DNA from: Nitrospinota bacterium
GTDB lineage: Bacteria > Nitrospinota > Nitrospinia > Nitrospinales > VA-1
Assembly (NCBI GenBank): GCA_009873655.1
Contig: WAIB01000012.1
Location: 1 to 60,886 of the forward strand
DNA: 60,886 bases
Direction: 5' to 3'
Part shown: in pieces, positions 15,957 through 24,029 of the stretch
Numbering within the stretch: the stretch's first letter is position 1
Layout of the letters: every line of letters starts with the position of its first letter
Program-made: the position numbers and the translations under genes
Notes under the pieces: model-generated
Told to the model about the DNA's origin: nothing
Seen by the model: the letters and a program-made list of their open reading frames with translations, nothing else
Databases searched by the model: none

Positions 15957-16823
15957 TTATTCCAGGTACAAATCCCCTATAAATACTAATCTGGCATTAC
16001 CCCCCACCCGAATAGCAGTCGATTCATCTATTTCAACGAAAATACTTCCCGGTCGTTTCATCTCGTAACCCTGTTCGATAATCATTGCCTTTTCTTCAGA
16101 GTTTTTCTCAAAGAGATAGTACCCTAAGGCACCTGCAACACTTCCTGTTGCCGGATCTTCGTTTATGCCGATAAAGGGGGCAAATCCTCTTGCATGAATC
16201 GAATTTTTCTCCTCACAGGTCTGCCGGGTAAACGGATAAATCATATCGACCTTGATTTCCTCTAAAAGAACCTTGAGTAAGGACAAGTTCAAAACAATTC
16301 TTTGTATGGAACGAAGAGAATTAATGGGAACCAGCAAGGCAGGAAACCCCGTTGAAGCGATTTGAATGGGAAGCTCAGGATCGATGTTGTTTACGGTGAG
16401 CCCCAATGCCTGCGCCACACCCTCCGCGTTGGGAATAGTCTCCCGTATTTTACCTGGAGGTTGGGTCATAAAAATTTTTCCATCCGGTTCCAGGCTCACG
16501 GGAATCACACCCGATTTGAAATTCAAGCGAATCCGGTGTTGTGTCGAAGGTACCATGTTCGTATGCCGTAAAACAAAAGCCGTGCCCAGAGTGGGGTGAC
16601 CTGCAAAAGGAATTTCTTTTTCGGGGGTGAAGATTCTCACATCAAAATCGGCGTCGGAATGAGTAGAGGGAAATACGAAAGTGGTTTCGGACAGGTTCAT
16701 TTCCCTCGCGACCTGTTGCAGCTGGCTTTCTTTAAAATCTTCTCCCCGCAAAAATACCGCCAGGGGGTTACCCCCGAACAATTCACTCGAAAAGACATCG
16801 ACTTGATAAAAGGGAGTGTTCAA
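15957..16823 (-). CDS. PhzF-family isomerase-like protein
   Basis: A 288-residue member of the PhzF/diaminopimelate-epimerase-fold family. Motifs include VDVFSSELFGGNPLAVFL at the N-terminus, the conserved acidic residue in MNLSETTFVFPS (about 42-53), RIFTPEKEIPFAGHPTLGTA (about 63-82) and GFAPFIGINEDPATGSVAGAL (about 214-234). In PhzF the Glu of the SE(T/A) motif is the catalytic base. There is no phenazine pathway here, and most PhzF homologues have unknown substrates, so only the family is assigned. It lies 15 bases after the asnB stop on the same strand and may be read from the same transcript. Confidence 0.9.
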   Translation of the reverse strand: MNTPFYQVDVFSSELFGGNPLAVFLRGEDFKESQLQQVAREMNLSETTFVFPSTHSDADFDVRIFTPEKEIPFAGHPTLGTAFVLRHTNMVPSTQHRIRLNFKSGVIPVSLEPDGKIFMTQPPGKIRETIPNAEGVAQALGLTVNNIDPELPIQIASTGFPALLVPINSLRSIQRIVLNLSLLKVLLEEIKVDMIYPFTRQTCEEKNSIHARGFAPFIGINEDPATGSVAGALGYYLFEKNSEEKAMIIEQGYEMKRPGSIFVEIDESTAIRVGGNARLVFIGDLYLE

Positions 16824-16838
16824 AATGCGAATCGATCC

Positions 16839-18734
16839 TTATGAAAGATTTTTTTCAACCCATCTCTTCAGCACAAAAAGCGACCAGGGACGGGACCAGG
16901 AAATTTTTTCACCCAGAAATTGTTGCCATATGTTTTCAACGGTTGCTTGAGACAACCAGTCATCCAAAGGTTTTACCCGGGTCAGTAAAACCGATTCCAT
17001 TTCCGATTTCAGGGATCCCCGCATCCAGGGTTCGAAAGGAAGGGTGAATCCCATTTTTTTTCGGTGCACAATGGAATCAGGAAGAGGGGGATTCATGGAG
17101 TCCACCAGTAGAGACTTTGGAGTGGAAGTTGATTTTTTCAGATGGGTGGACATGCCGAAAAGGTATTCCACCAGTTTATGGTCCATGAAGGGAACACGCA
17201 CTTCCAACGGATGCGCCATGCTCATCATGTCGGTGTCCCGGAGGAGCATATTCTGTAAGTAATGGGTTATTTCAAGATAAGAGATTAAATTAAAATCGCC
17301 GTTGATTTTTGTTTCACCGAAACCATCCAGTACTTTTTGCGTTTCTTCAAGATTTTTTATTGTTTCCTTTTCTGCGACGTTTTTATCCTGAAACAAATCT
17401 GCAACCTGGTCCTGGCAATAAAGCGCCCGCACCAGGTAATATTCATGGGCTCCGCTCAATTTTCCATTCAACCAGTGATCCAGCTTGATACATTGATCGG
17501 GTGGAAGAGACCCTTTTAATATCCGGGTTCCCAGGTTCAATAAAAATTTTGGGTAAAGCTTCATCCATTTTTTTCTTTCCAGGAGTTTGGGGACCAGTTG
17601 GAAAGAGGGGTAGCCGCCAAACAACTCATCTCCACCCAGTCCACTCAAGACCACTTTCAGGCCAGCTCCATGTGCGGCACGGGATATGATAAAAGTATTG
17701 ATTCCATCCGTGGTTGGCTGGTCCATGGCGCTGACCGCTTCGGGAAGGACTTGCAATAACTGTTCTTCGTCCAGAGTCAGCAACTGGTGCTTCGTGTTGA
17801 ACAGGCGCGAAATTTCTGCGGAATGTTCCGACTCGTCAAACTCCTTTTCTTTGAATCCAATGGTGAGTGTGGTTATCGGATCATCTGAAACGCTGGCCAT
17901 ATGGGAGACAATGGCGCTCGAATCAATTCCTCCACTGAGAAAAGCACCGATGGGAACATCACTCACCTGGCGGTATTTCACCGCGTCCTGCAGAATATCC
18001 TGTATCGCTTCACCCTCATTTTCGCCTGATGAATTTTTTAAGGGATGCCAGTATCTGGTTTCTTCAGCACTTCCGTCGCGCTCAACCACCATGTAATGTC
18101 CCGGTTTGAGTTCCCGCATATTTTCTGTCAGGCAATCAGGAGATTTTAAATGCCCGAACGACAGGTAATGATAAAGGGCAGTGGGGTTGAGGGATTTTTC
18201 CGGCAGACCCGTGGCGAGAAGAGCTCGCAGTTCCGAGGCGAATAAAAACCGGTTGCCTTTTATAAAATAATAAAGGGGTTTGATTCCCAGACGATCGCGG
18301 GCCAGGATCAATTGTTGTCTGACCGAATCCCAGATGGCGAAGGCGAACATGCCGCGGAATTTTTTGAGACAATCCAATCCCCAGTATTCGTAAGATTTTA
18401 AAAGGACCTCGGTATCCGATTGCGATCGAAAATTTAAATGCGGAGACAACTCCTGCCGCAATTCCCTGAAATTATAAATTTCACTGTTGGTGGATATCCA
18501 AAGCGACTGGTCCTCATTGGCCATGGGTTGATGCCCGCCGGGACTGAGGTCGATGATGGAAAATCTCTGGTGACCCAAATGCAGGGTGGGGCCGTCTTCA
18601 CTGGAAATAAGTTCTTCACCCCGGTCATCGGGACCCCGATGCCGAATACGGTCCAGCATCAACCTTAAAATCCGGCCGGGATTTTCCAATTGTCCCGTTT
18701 TATCAAAATCCAGAATACCCGCTATGCCGCACAT
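16839..18734 (-). CDS. asnB: Asparagine synthase (glutamine-hydrolysing)
   Basis: A 631-residue class-B asparagine synthetase, full length. The N-terminal glutaminase domain begins MCGIAG with catalytic Cys2 and continues with RHRGPDDRGEE and LGHQRFSIIDLSPGGHQPM. The C-terminal synthetase domain has the PP-loop AFLSGGIDSSAIVSHM (about residues 263-278) and VLSGLGGDELFGGY (about 361-374). It makes asparagine from aspartate, ATP and glutamine. Homologues of this type also amidate sugars or peptides in polysaccharide clusters, but the neighbours here do not suggest that. The PhzF gene follows closely. The 355-base gap upstream contains no gene I can support. Confidence 0.94.
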   Translation of the reverse strand: MCGIAGILDFDKTGQLENPGRILRLMLDRIRHRGPDDRGEELISSEDGPTLHLGHQRFSIIDLSPGGHQPMANEDQSLWISTNSEIYNFRELRQELSPHLNFRSQSDTEVLLKSYEYWGLDCLKKFRGMFAFAIWDSVRQQLILARDRLGIKPLYYFIKGNRFLFASELRALLATGLPEKSLNPTALYHYLSFGHLKSPDCLTENMRELKPGHYMVVERDGSAEETRYWHPLKNSSGENEGEAIQDILQDAVKYRQVSDVPIGAFLSGGIDSSAIVSHMASVSDDPITTLTIGFKEKEFDESEHSAEISRLFNTKHQLLTLDEEQLLQVLPEAVSAMDQPTTDGINTFIISRAAHGAGLKVVLSGLGGDELFGGYPSFQLVPKLLERKKWMKLYPKFLLNLGTRILKGSLPPDQCIKLDHWLNGKLSGAHEYYLVRALYCQDQVADLFQDKNVAEKETIKNLEETQKVLDGFGETKINGDFNLISYLEITHYLQNMLLRDTDMMSMAHPLEVRVPFMDHKLVEYLFGMSTHLKKSTSTPKSLLVDSMNPPLPDSIVHRKKMGFTLPFEPWMRGSLKSEMESVLLTRVKPLDDWLSQATVENIWQQFLGEKISWSRPWSLFVLKRWVEKNLS

Positions 18735-19089
18735 AAAATTTTTGAGAAAAAATGAGACGAAATCAGGAATAAAGATTCATTCATAGAAATGGCGGTTGCC
18801 TAAAAGACAAACACCCATGCACTATCGTGTTCTGAGGTTAAATAGTCAAGAAGATTCCTGTAGAACTCATTAGGAGTTTGTGATGAGGGCAGGATTTAAG
18901 TACAGCAAAATGAATGTTTAAGGAAAGATCCGGGAATTAAAATTTTATTTTTGAAGGACCCAGGCAGTTCTAGGCAGGTTGGGCATATTATTTAAGGGGC
19001 TTTTGTTAATTAAAAAGGCCGAAAATATGTTTGCAGAGTTTTGAAATTACCCGCAAACATTTTTCGGCCTTTAATATGACTGTGGATAA
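18735..19089. other. Intergenic stretch between asnB and a small membrane-protein gene
   Basis: This segment should hold the asnB promoter. I find no credible ORF; the longest candidate with a ribosome-binding site is only about 12 codons. Its one clear structure is the hairpin at 19013-19073, annotated separately. Confidence 0.6.
19013..19073 (-). terminator. Intrinsic terminator downstream of the small membrane-protein gene
   Basis: Long inverted-repeat arms (about 20 bases, containing AAAGGCCGAAAA and GCAAACAT) flank an 18-base loop. On the minus strand the hairpin is followed by CTTTTTAATTAA, giving a U-tract just after the 19090 stop. On the plus strand the T-tract is weaker. Confidence 0.8.
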
Positions 19090-19248
19090 CTATCTGGATT
19101 TTGCCTGTGGAACCAGTTTTCCATAATTTCCGAAGTTTTGATCTGTGCTTAGCTTGTTATTATCTGAAGAAATGGAATAAATGAAAACAGCAAAGAAAGC
19201 AACGAACCCGAGAACAAGACCGATCGAATGTTTTTGTTTTTCGCTCAT
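19090..19248 (-). CDS. Small single-pass membrane protein (52 residues)
   Basis: A short ORF with strong expression signals: GGAG lies eight bases before ATG 19248, and a long-stem terminator directly follows the TAG stop. The protein starts with a short charged segment (MSEKQKHSIG), has one hydrophobic helix (LVLGFVAFFAVFIYSI, residues 11-26) and ends with a polar tail of about 26 residues rich in Asn, Gln and Lys. It has no cysteine. It resembles small accessory or stress membrane proteins in build, but I recognise no family. It lies in the 800-base gap between transketolase and asnB. Confidence 0.7.
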   Translation of the reverse strand: MSEKQKHSIGLVLGFVAFFAVFIYSISSDNNKLSTDQNFGNYGKLVPQAKSR

Positions 19249-19544
19249 GATTTTATCTCCAAAAGATGGTATTCCCCGAACATCTATAATTAATTTAATC
19301 TCAGTTAAAAATATTGGGATAGCGATATGAATGAGATGGGCCTAATTAAAGTAATGAAAACAACTTGGATTAGGAGTGGGATTAAAATAAAAACGGGGGA
19401 TAAAAAAGAAGGATTTAAATATATCAGGTAAAACCGGGTATTTTTCCAGGTTCTCATAACATATATTATGTCAACCAGGAAGCGCAGGTGATTTTGGGCC
19501 TGTGGCTCCAAATATCAATGGCCCAACTCTTTTAATTTAAAGAG

Positions 19545-20480
19545 TTATTTCTTGTTGAGGGTGTCTTTAACGGTTTTGACGATATGGTTGTGGGACAAAC
19601 CATATTTCTCGTATAACTGGGGTCCGGTCCCTGTTTCCGCGAACTGGTCTTTAACTGCGACACGGCCGAACGGGACGGCAATTTGATTATCCAGAAGAAC
19701 TTCGCCAACGGCGTCGCCAAGGCCGCCGATTATATTGTGGTCTTCCGCGGTGACCAATGCGCCATGGCACGGCACAAGTTCCAGAATAATGTCACGGTCA
19801 ATGGGTTTCAAGGTTGATATGTTCACCAGGGTCACATTGATGTTTTCCTTGGCTAATTCTTCCATGGCAACCAGGCTTTCCTGGACCATGCTGCCGGTGG
19901 CGAAAATAACCAGGTCGCTTCCCTGTTTGACCACCCTTCCCTTACCGATTTCAAATTTGTAGGAAGAATCAAAAATGGCCTTTACCTTGGGTCTGCCCAG
20001 CCGAAAATAAGCGGGTCCTTCATGATCTACCAGGGCCTGCGTTGCCTGGGCGGTTTCTACCCAGTCGGCGGGTTGAACCACAATCATATTTGGAATGGCG
20101 CGGGTATAGGCGATATCTACTATCATTTGCGCGCTCGGACCGTCTTCACCAACGGCAAGCCCGCAATGGGTGCCGACGAGCTTTACGTTTGTATTGGAAT
20201 AAGCAACGCTGACCAGAACCTGGTCCATGGTTCTTCCCAGAAGGAAACAGGCAAAGCTGGTCGCGAAAGGAATTTTCCCGGTGGTGGCCAATCCTGCAGC
20301 GGTGCAAACCATGTCCGCTTCTGCGATTCCCATGTTGAAGAACCGCTTTGGAAATTTCTGTCCGAATTTTTTAGTCCGGGTGCTGTCGCTAACTCCTGAA
20401 TCCAAAACGACTATATCGGTGTTGCTGCCGATATCCATGAGGGTTTCGCCATAGGCGTCGCGGGTCGCTGCGTCTTTCAT
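19545..20480 (-). CDS. Transketolase, C-terminal subunit
   Basis: A 311-residue protein equal to the pyrimidine-binding and C-terminal domains of transketolase. Typical segments are GIAEADMVCTAAGLATTGKI (about residues 53-72), SYANTN-like SVAYSNTNVKLVGTHCGLAVGEDG and ALVTAEDHNIIGGLGDAVGE (about 247-266). With the 20483 gene it forms a split transketolase, as in many archaea and some bacteria, moving two-carbon ketol units in the pentose phosphate pathway. The ATG at 20480 is chosen because GGAG lies six bases upstream and the family begins there; the frame extends to 20543, but that part overlaps the partner gene. The two genes are three bases apart. Confidence 0.92.
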   Translation of the reverse strand: MKDAATRDAYGETLMDIGSNTDIVVLDSGVSDSTRTKKFGQKFPKRFFNMGIAEADMVCTAAGLATTGKIPFATSFACFLLGRTMDQVLVSVAYSNTNVKLVGTHCGLAVGEDGPSAQMIVDIAYTRAIPNMIVVQPADWVETAQATQALVDHEGPAYFRLGRPKVKAIFDSSYKFEIGKGRVVKQGSDLVIFATGSMVQESLVAMEELAKENINVTLVNISTLKPIDRDIILELVPCHGALVTAEDHNIIGGLGDAVGEVLLDNQIAVPFGRVAVKDQFAETGTGPQLYEKYGLSHNHIVKTVKDTLNKK

Positions 20481-20482
20481 TT

Positions 20483-21310
20483 CTACTCCAATTCCTTTAA
20501 AGCTTTTTCGTAATCTTCCTTGGACGGGGCGACCCCGTGCCACGCGGTTTTTCCTTCCATGAAGCTGACGCCTTTTCCTTTGATGGTGTCGGCTATGATG
20601 ACCCGCGGTTTTTCCGGATGGGATGGTTTTTCCAGGACTTCCATGATTTCCGCCATATTGTGTCCATCAATCCGTTGCACGTCCCAACCAAAGGATTCCC
20701 ACTTGGCTTCGATGGGTTCAATGTCTTTGAGGTCTCTGGTGATATTGTCTTGCGCCACTTTGTTAAAATCAATGATGGCAATGAGATTATTGGTTTTGAA
20801 TTTGGATGCGGACATGGCCGCTTCCCAGATCTGACCTTCCTGAATTTCACCGTCTCCCAGAATGACATAGGTTTTTGAATCGAAACCTTGAAGCCGGGTT
20901 CCCAAGGCGATTCCATGCGCTACACTCAAGCCCTGCCCCAGGCTTCCTGAGGCAATTTCTATCCCGGGGGTCTTAGGATGACCATGCCCGGAAAGGAATT
21001 TTGCGCTGTTTATTTTTCTATAGTCAGAAAGGTCCGATTCGGCAATGAACCCGGCTTTTGCCAGTACGGAGTAATGAATTCCCGAAGCGTGGCCTTTGCT
21101 CAATAAGAAACGGTCCCGTTTGGGGTCTTTGGGGTTTTTAGGGTCATAACGCAATATCCCACCAAAAAACAAAGCGGTCATCAAGTCGGTAGCAGACAGG
21201 CTTCCACCGGGATGCCCGGACCCTGCCTCAAAAATTATTTTCAAAGCCATACGCCTTAATTCCAAGGCGGTTTTTTCAAGTTGGCCTATATCCATTTGTG
21301 CATTTGTCAT
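20483..21310 (-). CDS. Transketolase, N-terminal (thiamine diphosphate) subunit
   Basis: A 275-residue protein matching the diphosphate-binding domain of transketolase. It contains GSGHPGGSLSATDLMTALFF (about residues 32-51), SKGHAS, SGHGHPKTPGIEIASGSLGQ (about 107-126) and the thiamine-diphosphate motif GDGEIQEGQIWEAAMSA (about 153-169). It acts with the C-terminal subunit encoded immediately downstream. Separate N and C subunits rather than one 660-residue chain is the main feature; both halves look intact. An inverted repeat (GGCCTTTT/AAAAGGCC, 21363-21388) lies in the gap upstream. Confidence 0.92.
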   Translation of the reverse strand: MTNAQMDIGQLEKTALELRRMALKIIFEAGSGHPGGSLSATDLMTALFFGGILRYDPKNPKDPKRDRFLLSKGHASGIHYSVLAKAGFIAESDLSDYRKINSAKFLSGHGHPKTPGIEIASGSLGQGLSVAHGIALGTRLQGFDSKTYVILGDGEIQEGQIWEAAMSASKFKTNNLIAIIDFNKVAQDNITRDLKDIEPIEAKWESFGWDVQRIDGHNMAEIMEVLEKPSHPEKPRVIIADTIKGKGVSFMEGKTAWHGVAPSKEDYEKALKELE

Positions 21311-21362
21311 GTTGAAAAACGGTGTAGGAGAAAAACGTGCTCATGCTTATATCACAACCCCT

Positions 21363-21388
21363 GGCCTTTTGCGAAATGAAAAAAGGCC
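21363..21388. repeat. Inverted repeat between transketolase and the MerR-receiver gene
   Basis: GGCCTTTT and AAAAGGCC form a perfect 8-bp stem with a 10-base loop. It has no U-tract on either strand, so it is not a standard intrinsic terminator. It could still end transcription of the regulator or stabilise its 3' end. Confidence 0.45.
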
Positions 21389-21421
21389 CGGTTTGTTGCA
21401 ATGATCAGGATTGATTTTAAA

Positions 21422-22057
21422 TCAGGATTTCGTTTGAGATTCGGGAACGGTTACAAAATCATTACATAGGGAAAGCAGGTTTTCAAAGTTCACGGGTTTG
21501 CTAAAAAAAGAATTGGCACCTGATTTGAGAACCTCGGCCTCCGAATACCTCAGGTCTCCGGAGATGGTAATGATTTTTATGTTTTCCGTTTTAGGATCGG
21601 ATCGCAAATTTTCACAAACCTGCAATCCATTGATACCCGGCAGAGTAATATCCAGAATCATTATGGTGGGTTGGAATTCTGCGGCCTTTTTCCCTGCTTC
21701 CCAGCCATCGTAGGCGGTTTCAACCAGGAAGTCGTTTTTTTGAAAAATCTTTTTTAAAAGATCGCAAAACTTTACTTCATCATCGACAACCAGTATTTTC
21801 CGAGTTGACTTGTCCTTTTCCTCCTTTTCCAAAATCTCCTGGATCATTGCAATGGTGTAGCCTTTTTTCTGCAAGGCATAAACCTGTTTGCACCTCTCCT
21901 CGACCCATGCCGGATAATAACCGACAATTCCCTTGCCTCCGGGATGTCCTTCCTTTTGAGGATCAGGAAAAAAACGGTATTTCTTTTGCCATAACCATAA
22001 GGTTTTTCTTGTAATGGGGACTACTTTTAATATATCAGCTGCGGTTACCCTGGACAT
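21422..22057 (-). CDS. MerR-type HTH / response-regulator receiver fusion
   Basis: A 211-residue regulator with an unusual domain order. Residues 1-80 are a MerR-like winged helix (ADILKVVPITRKTLWLWQKK, then GYYPAWVEERCKQVYALQKK and GYTIAMIQEIL). Residues about 86-205 are a CheY-like receiver: acidic pair VVDDE, phospho-acceptor Asp in MILDITLPGINGL (about 135) and the conserved Lys in FFSKPVNF. Normal response regulators have the receiver first. No histidine kinase is adjacent. It is divergent from the TolC-MacAB operon, sharing a 397-base AT-rich intergenic region, so it is a likely regulator of that operon (inference). Confidence 0.85.
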   Translation of the reverse strand: MSRVTAADILKVVPITRKTLWLWQKKYRFFPDPQKEGHPGGKGIVGYYPAWVEERCKQVYALQKKGYTIAMIQEILEKEEKDKSTRKILVVDDEVKFCDLLKKIFQKNDFLVETAYDGWEAGKKAAEFQPTIMILDITLPGINGLQVCENLRSDPKTENIKIITISGDLRYSEAEVLKSGANSFFSKPVNFENLLSLCNDFVTVPESQTKS

Positions 22058-22454
22058 GTTCTTACTACCATTTAGTTTAAGCGATCTTTATCGGTTCCTA
22101 ATTCTTAACTAATATAACATACCCTATCAACAACTGAAAGTAAATGTAATTAATCGAATCGGCTTTCCTTAAATTTATGATATATGTTTATATTTTTTAA
22201 TTTAATTAAAAATTTTTAATGTTAATTATAGGGTACTTGAATTAAAATAAATGCTGAATTCTCCTTTAAAACCTTCGTTTCATATCAAGAAGAATGATCT
22301 AAACTCCGATAAATATCATTAATTCAAGGATTTAATCCCTGTTTTAATAATTACAGATCCGGGACCATTCGACCTCTCATTTGACCTGTCGAGGGGTGCG
22401 TGTGGGATATAATGATTTATTCCATTTAGTCAAAGTTGGGAGTCCAAACATAAA
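22058..22454. other. AT-rich divergent regulatory region
   Basis: No gene is visible. The region is very AT-rich near 22140-22260 and should hold promoters for the MerR-receiver gene (-) and the efflux operon (+). A plus-strand promoter candidate near 22381-22413 is annotated separately. Confidence 0.6.
22381..22413 (+). promoter_or_regulatory. Long-spacer promoter candidate for the efflux operon
   Basis: TTGACC (22381-22386) and a perfect TATAAT (22408-22413) are separated by 21 bases, too long for normal sigma70 use. The spacer holds an imperfect dyad (ACC...GGGGT). MerR-family activators correct over-long spacers of 19-20 bases, and a MerR-type gene is divergent here. Confidence 0.35.
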
Positions 22455-24029
22455 ATGAATTTTATTAGTAACTTGTTGGTTTGCAGTCTGGCTTGTTTCA
22501 TTTTTCATATTTTACCAGACCGGGTTAGTGCCGTTCCCCTCTCCCCCGCTCCCACCTCTTTAAGTCTGAAAGCAGCGATTGAAGATACTTTAAAAAATAA
22601 CGTGGCCATTGCGGTTCAGAAATACAATTCAAAAATCAATGAGCAATCCATTTTTGAAAAAGAAGCTGATTTTGACACGACTCTGGATTTTGAGTTTTCT
22701 GCAGGTGAGGAAACCCGTCAGGCAGCGGGTGCATTTGCCAATCCCGTTAAAAGCAGGAATCAGAATTATGACTGGGACTTTTCTATCTCAAAAAAGTTTA
22801 TGACCGGTGCTGATTACGAATTGAGTTTTGACAGCAATAGAAACCTTACCAATTCGACATTTGCAGGGCTGAATCCCCAATACACTTCTGATTTAAACCT
22901 GTCTTTTACTCAACCCTTATTGAAAGACTTTGGAATCGATAATAACAAGCGTGAAATTTATATCGCAAAAAACAACCAGAAGATATCGGATTTTGAGTTT
23001 AAAGCATCGGTTATTGATGTGATCACCGAAGCGGAAAACACTTACTGGGATCTGGTTTTCAGCATTGAAGATTTAAAAGTTAAGAAGAAATCACTCGAAC
23101 GGGCTCAGGATTTAGAAAAGCAGGTCAAAGCCCAGGTTGAAGTTGGAACCATGGCGCCATTGGAAATGCTGCAGGCACAATCTGAGGTGGCTTCCAGGGA
23201 TCAACTCCTGTTAAGTGCGCAGGATTTAATCCAGGATAATGAAGACAATTTAAAAAATATTCTCAATTATTCCTTTGATTCCGAACAGGGTAGAAGTTCA
23301 CTTAATCCTTCTGAACCCCCCGTTTTTGACCCGGGAACGGAAGGAACCCTTGAGGAGGCGATACAAATTGCCTTGAACGACAGACCTGATCTTTTAGTAA
23401 AAAAGAAAGAATTGGAAAATCGAAATATAGAAGTCAAATACAACGAAAATCAAACTTATCCAACTCTGGATCTTGTTAGCAGTTTGGGACTCAATGGAAT
23501 AAGTGGTGAAGCTATCAATATTACAAGTGGAACGGTTCAGGGAAAAAGTAAGTTCGGCGGGGGTTATGATAACGCCCTCAGTGATCTGGGTTCTGGCAAG
23601 TATCATCTTTGGGAATTTGGATTCAATTTAAGTTATCCCCTGGGTAACCGGGCAGCAAAAAGCAGACTGGTGGCAAAAAAACTGGAGGTTGCGCAATTAT
23701 TGCTGGATATAAAAGACGTGGAAAAAACAATCGCGGTGGAAGTCCGGGAAGCCTATCGACAAATCAAAACGGATATTAAGAGGGTTCATGCGGCCCGGAT
23801 AGCAAGAAAACTGGCTGAAGAGAAACTGAGTGCCGAAGAGAAAAAGTTTGAGGTCGGGCTTTCCACCAGCTTTAATGTATTGGAATTCCAGGAGGACTTG
23901 GCGGAAGAACAAAGCAATGAAATTAAAGCGATCATTGATTACAAGAAATCCCGAAACCGTTTGCGGCAGGTCAAAGCTCAAACTCTTAAAGAAAACAATA
24001 TCCAATTGTCTGAAGGCGATGAAACATGA
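22455..24029 (+). CDS. TolC-family outer-membrane efflux protein
   Basis: A 524-residue protein with an N-terminal signal sequence (LLVCSLACFIFHILPDRVSA) and two outer-membrane-efflux-protein repeats of long helices. Segments include LSLKAAIEDTLKNNVAIAVQ (about residues 36-55), LEMLQAQSEVASRDQLLLSA (about 237-256), ALNDRPDLLVKKKELENR (about 306-323) and AEEKLSAEEKKFEVGLSTSF (about 454-473). It would form the outer-membrane channel of a tripartite exporter. Its stop overlaps the next gene, a membrane-fusion protein, by four bases (ATGA). The periplasmic coiled coils look full length. The substrate of the exporter is not evident. Confidence 0.92.
   Translation: MNFISNLLVCSLACFIFHILPDRVSAVPLSPAPTSLSLKAAIEDTLKNNVAIAVQKYNSKINEQSIFEKEADFDTTLDFEFSAGEETRQAAGAFANPVKSRNQNYDWDFSISKKFMTGADYELSFDSNRNLTNSTFAGLNPQYTSDLNLSFTQPLLKDFGIDNNKREIYIAKNNQKISDFEFKASVIDVITEAENTYWDLVFSIEDLKVKKKSLERAQDLEKQVKAQVEVGTMAPLEMLQAQSEVASRDQLLLSAQDLIQDNEDNLKNILNYSFDSEQGRSSLNPSEPPVFDPGTEGTLEEAIQIALNDRPDLLVKKKELENRNIEVKYNENQTYPTLDLVSSLGLNGISGEAINITSGTVQGKSKFGGGYDNALSDLGSGKYHLWEFGFNLSYPLGNRAAKSRLVAKKLEVAQLLLDIKDVEKTIAVEVREAYRQIKTDIKRVHAARIARKLAEEKLSAEEKKFEVGLSTSFNVLEFQEDLAEEQSNEIKAIIDYKKSRNRLRQVKAQTLKENNIQLSEGDET

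Noticed and set aside
16839-18734. asnB as part of a secondary-metabolite or polysaccharide cluster with PhzF
   Set aside because: No glycosyltransferases, NRPS/PKS or other biosynthetic genes are nearby; both are better read as stand-alone metabolic genes.
19525-19546. AACTCTTT...AAAGAGTT hairpin at the transketolase stop
   Set aside because: AT-only stem with no U-tract on the transcribed strand; not supported as a terminator.
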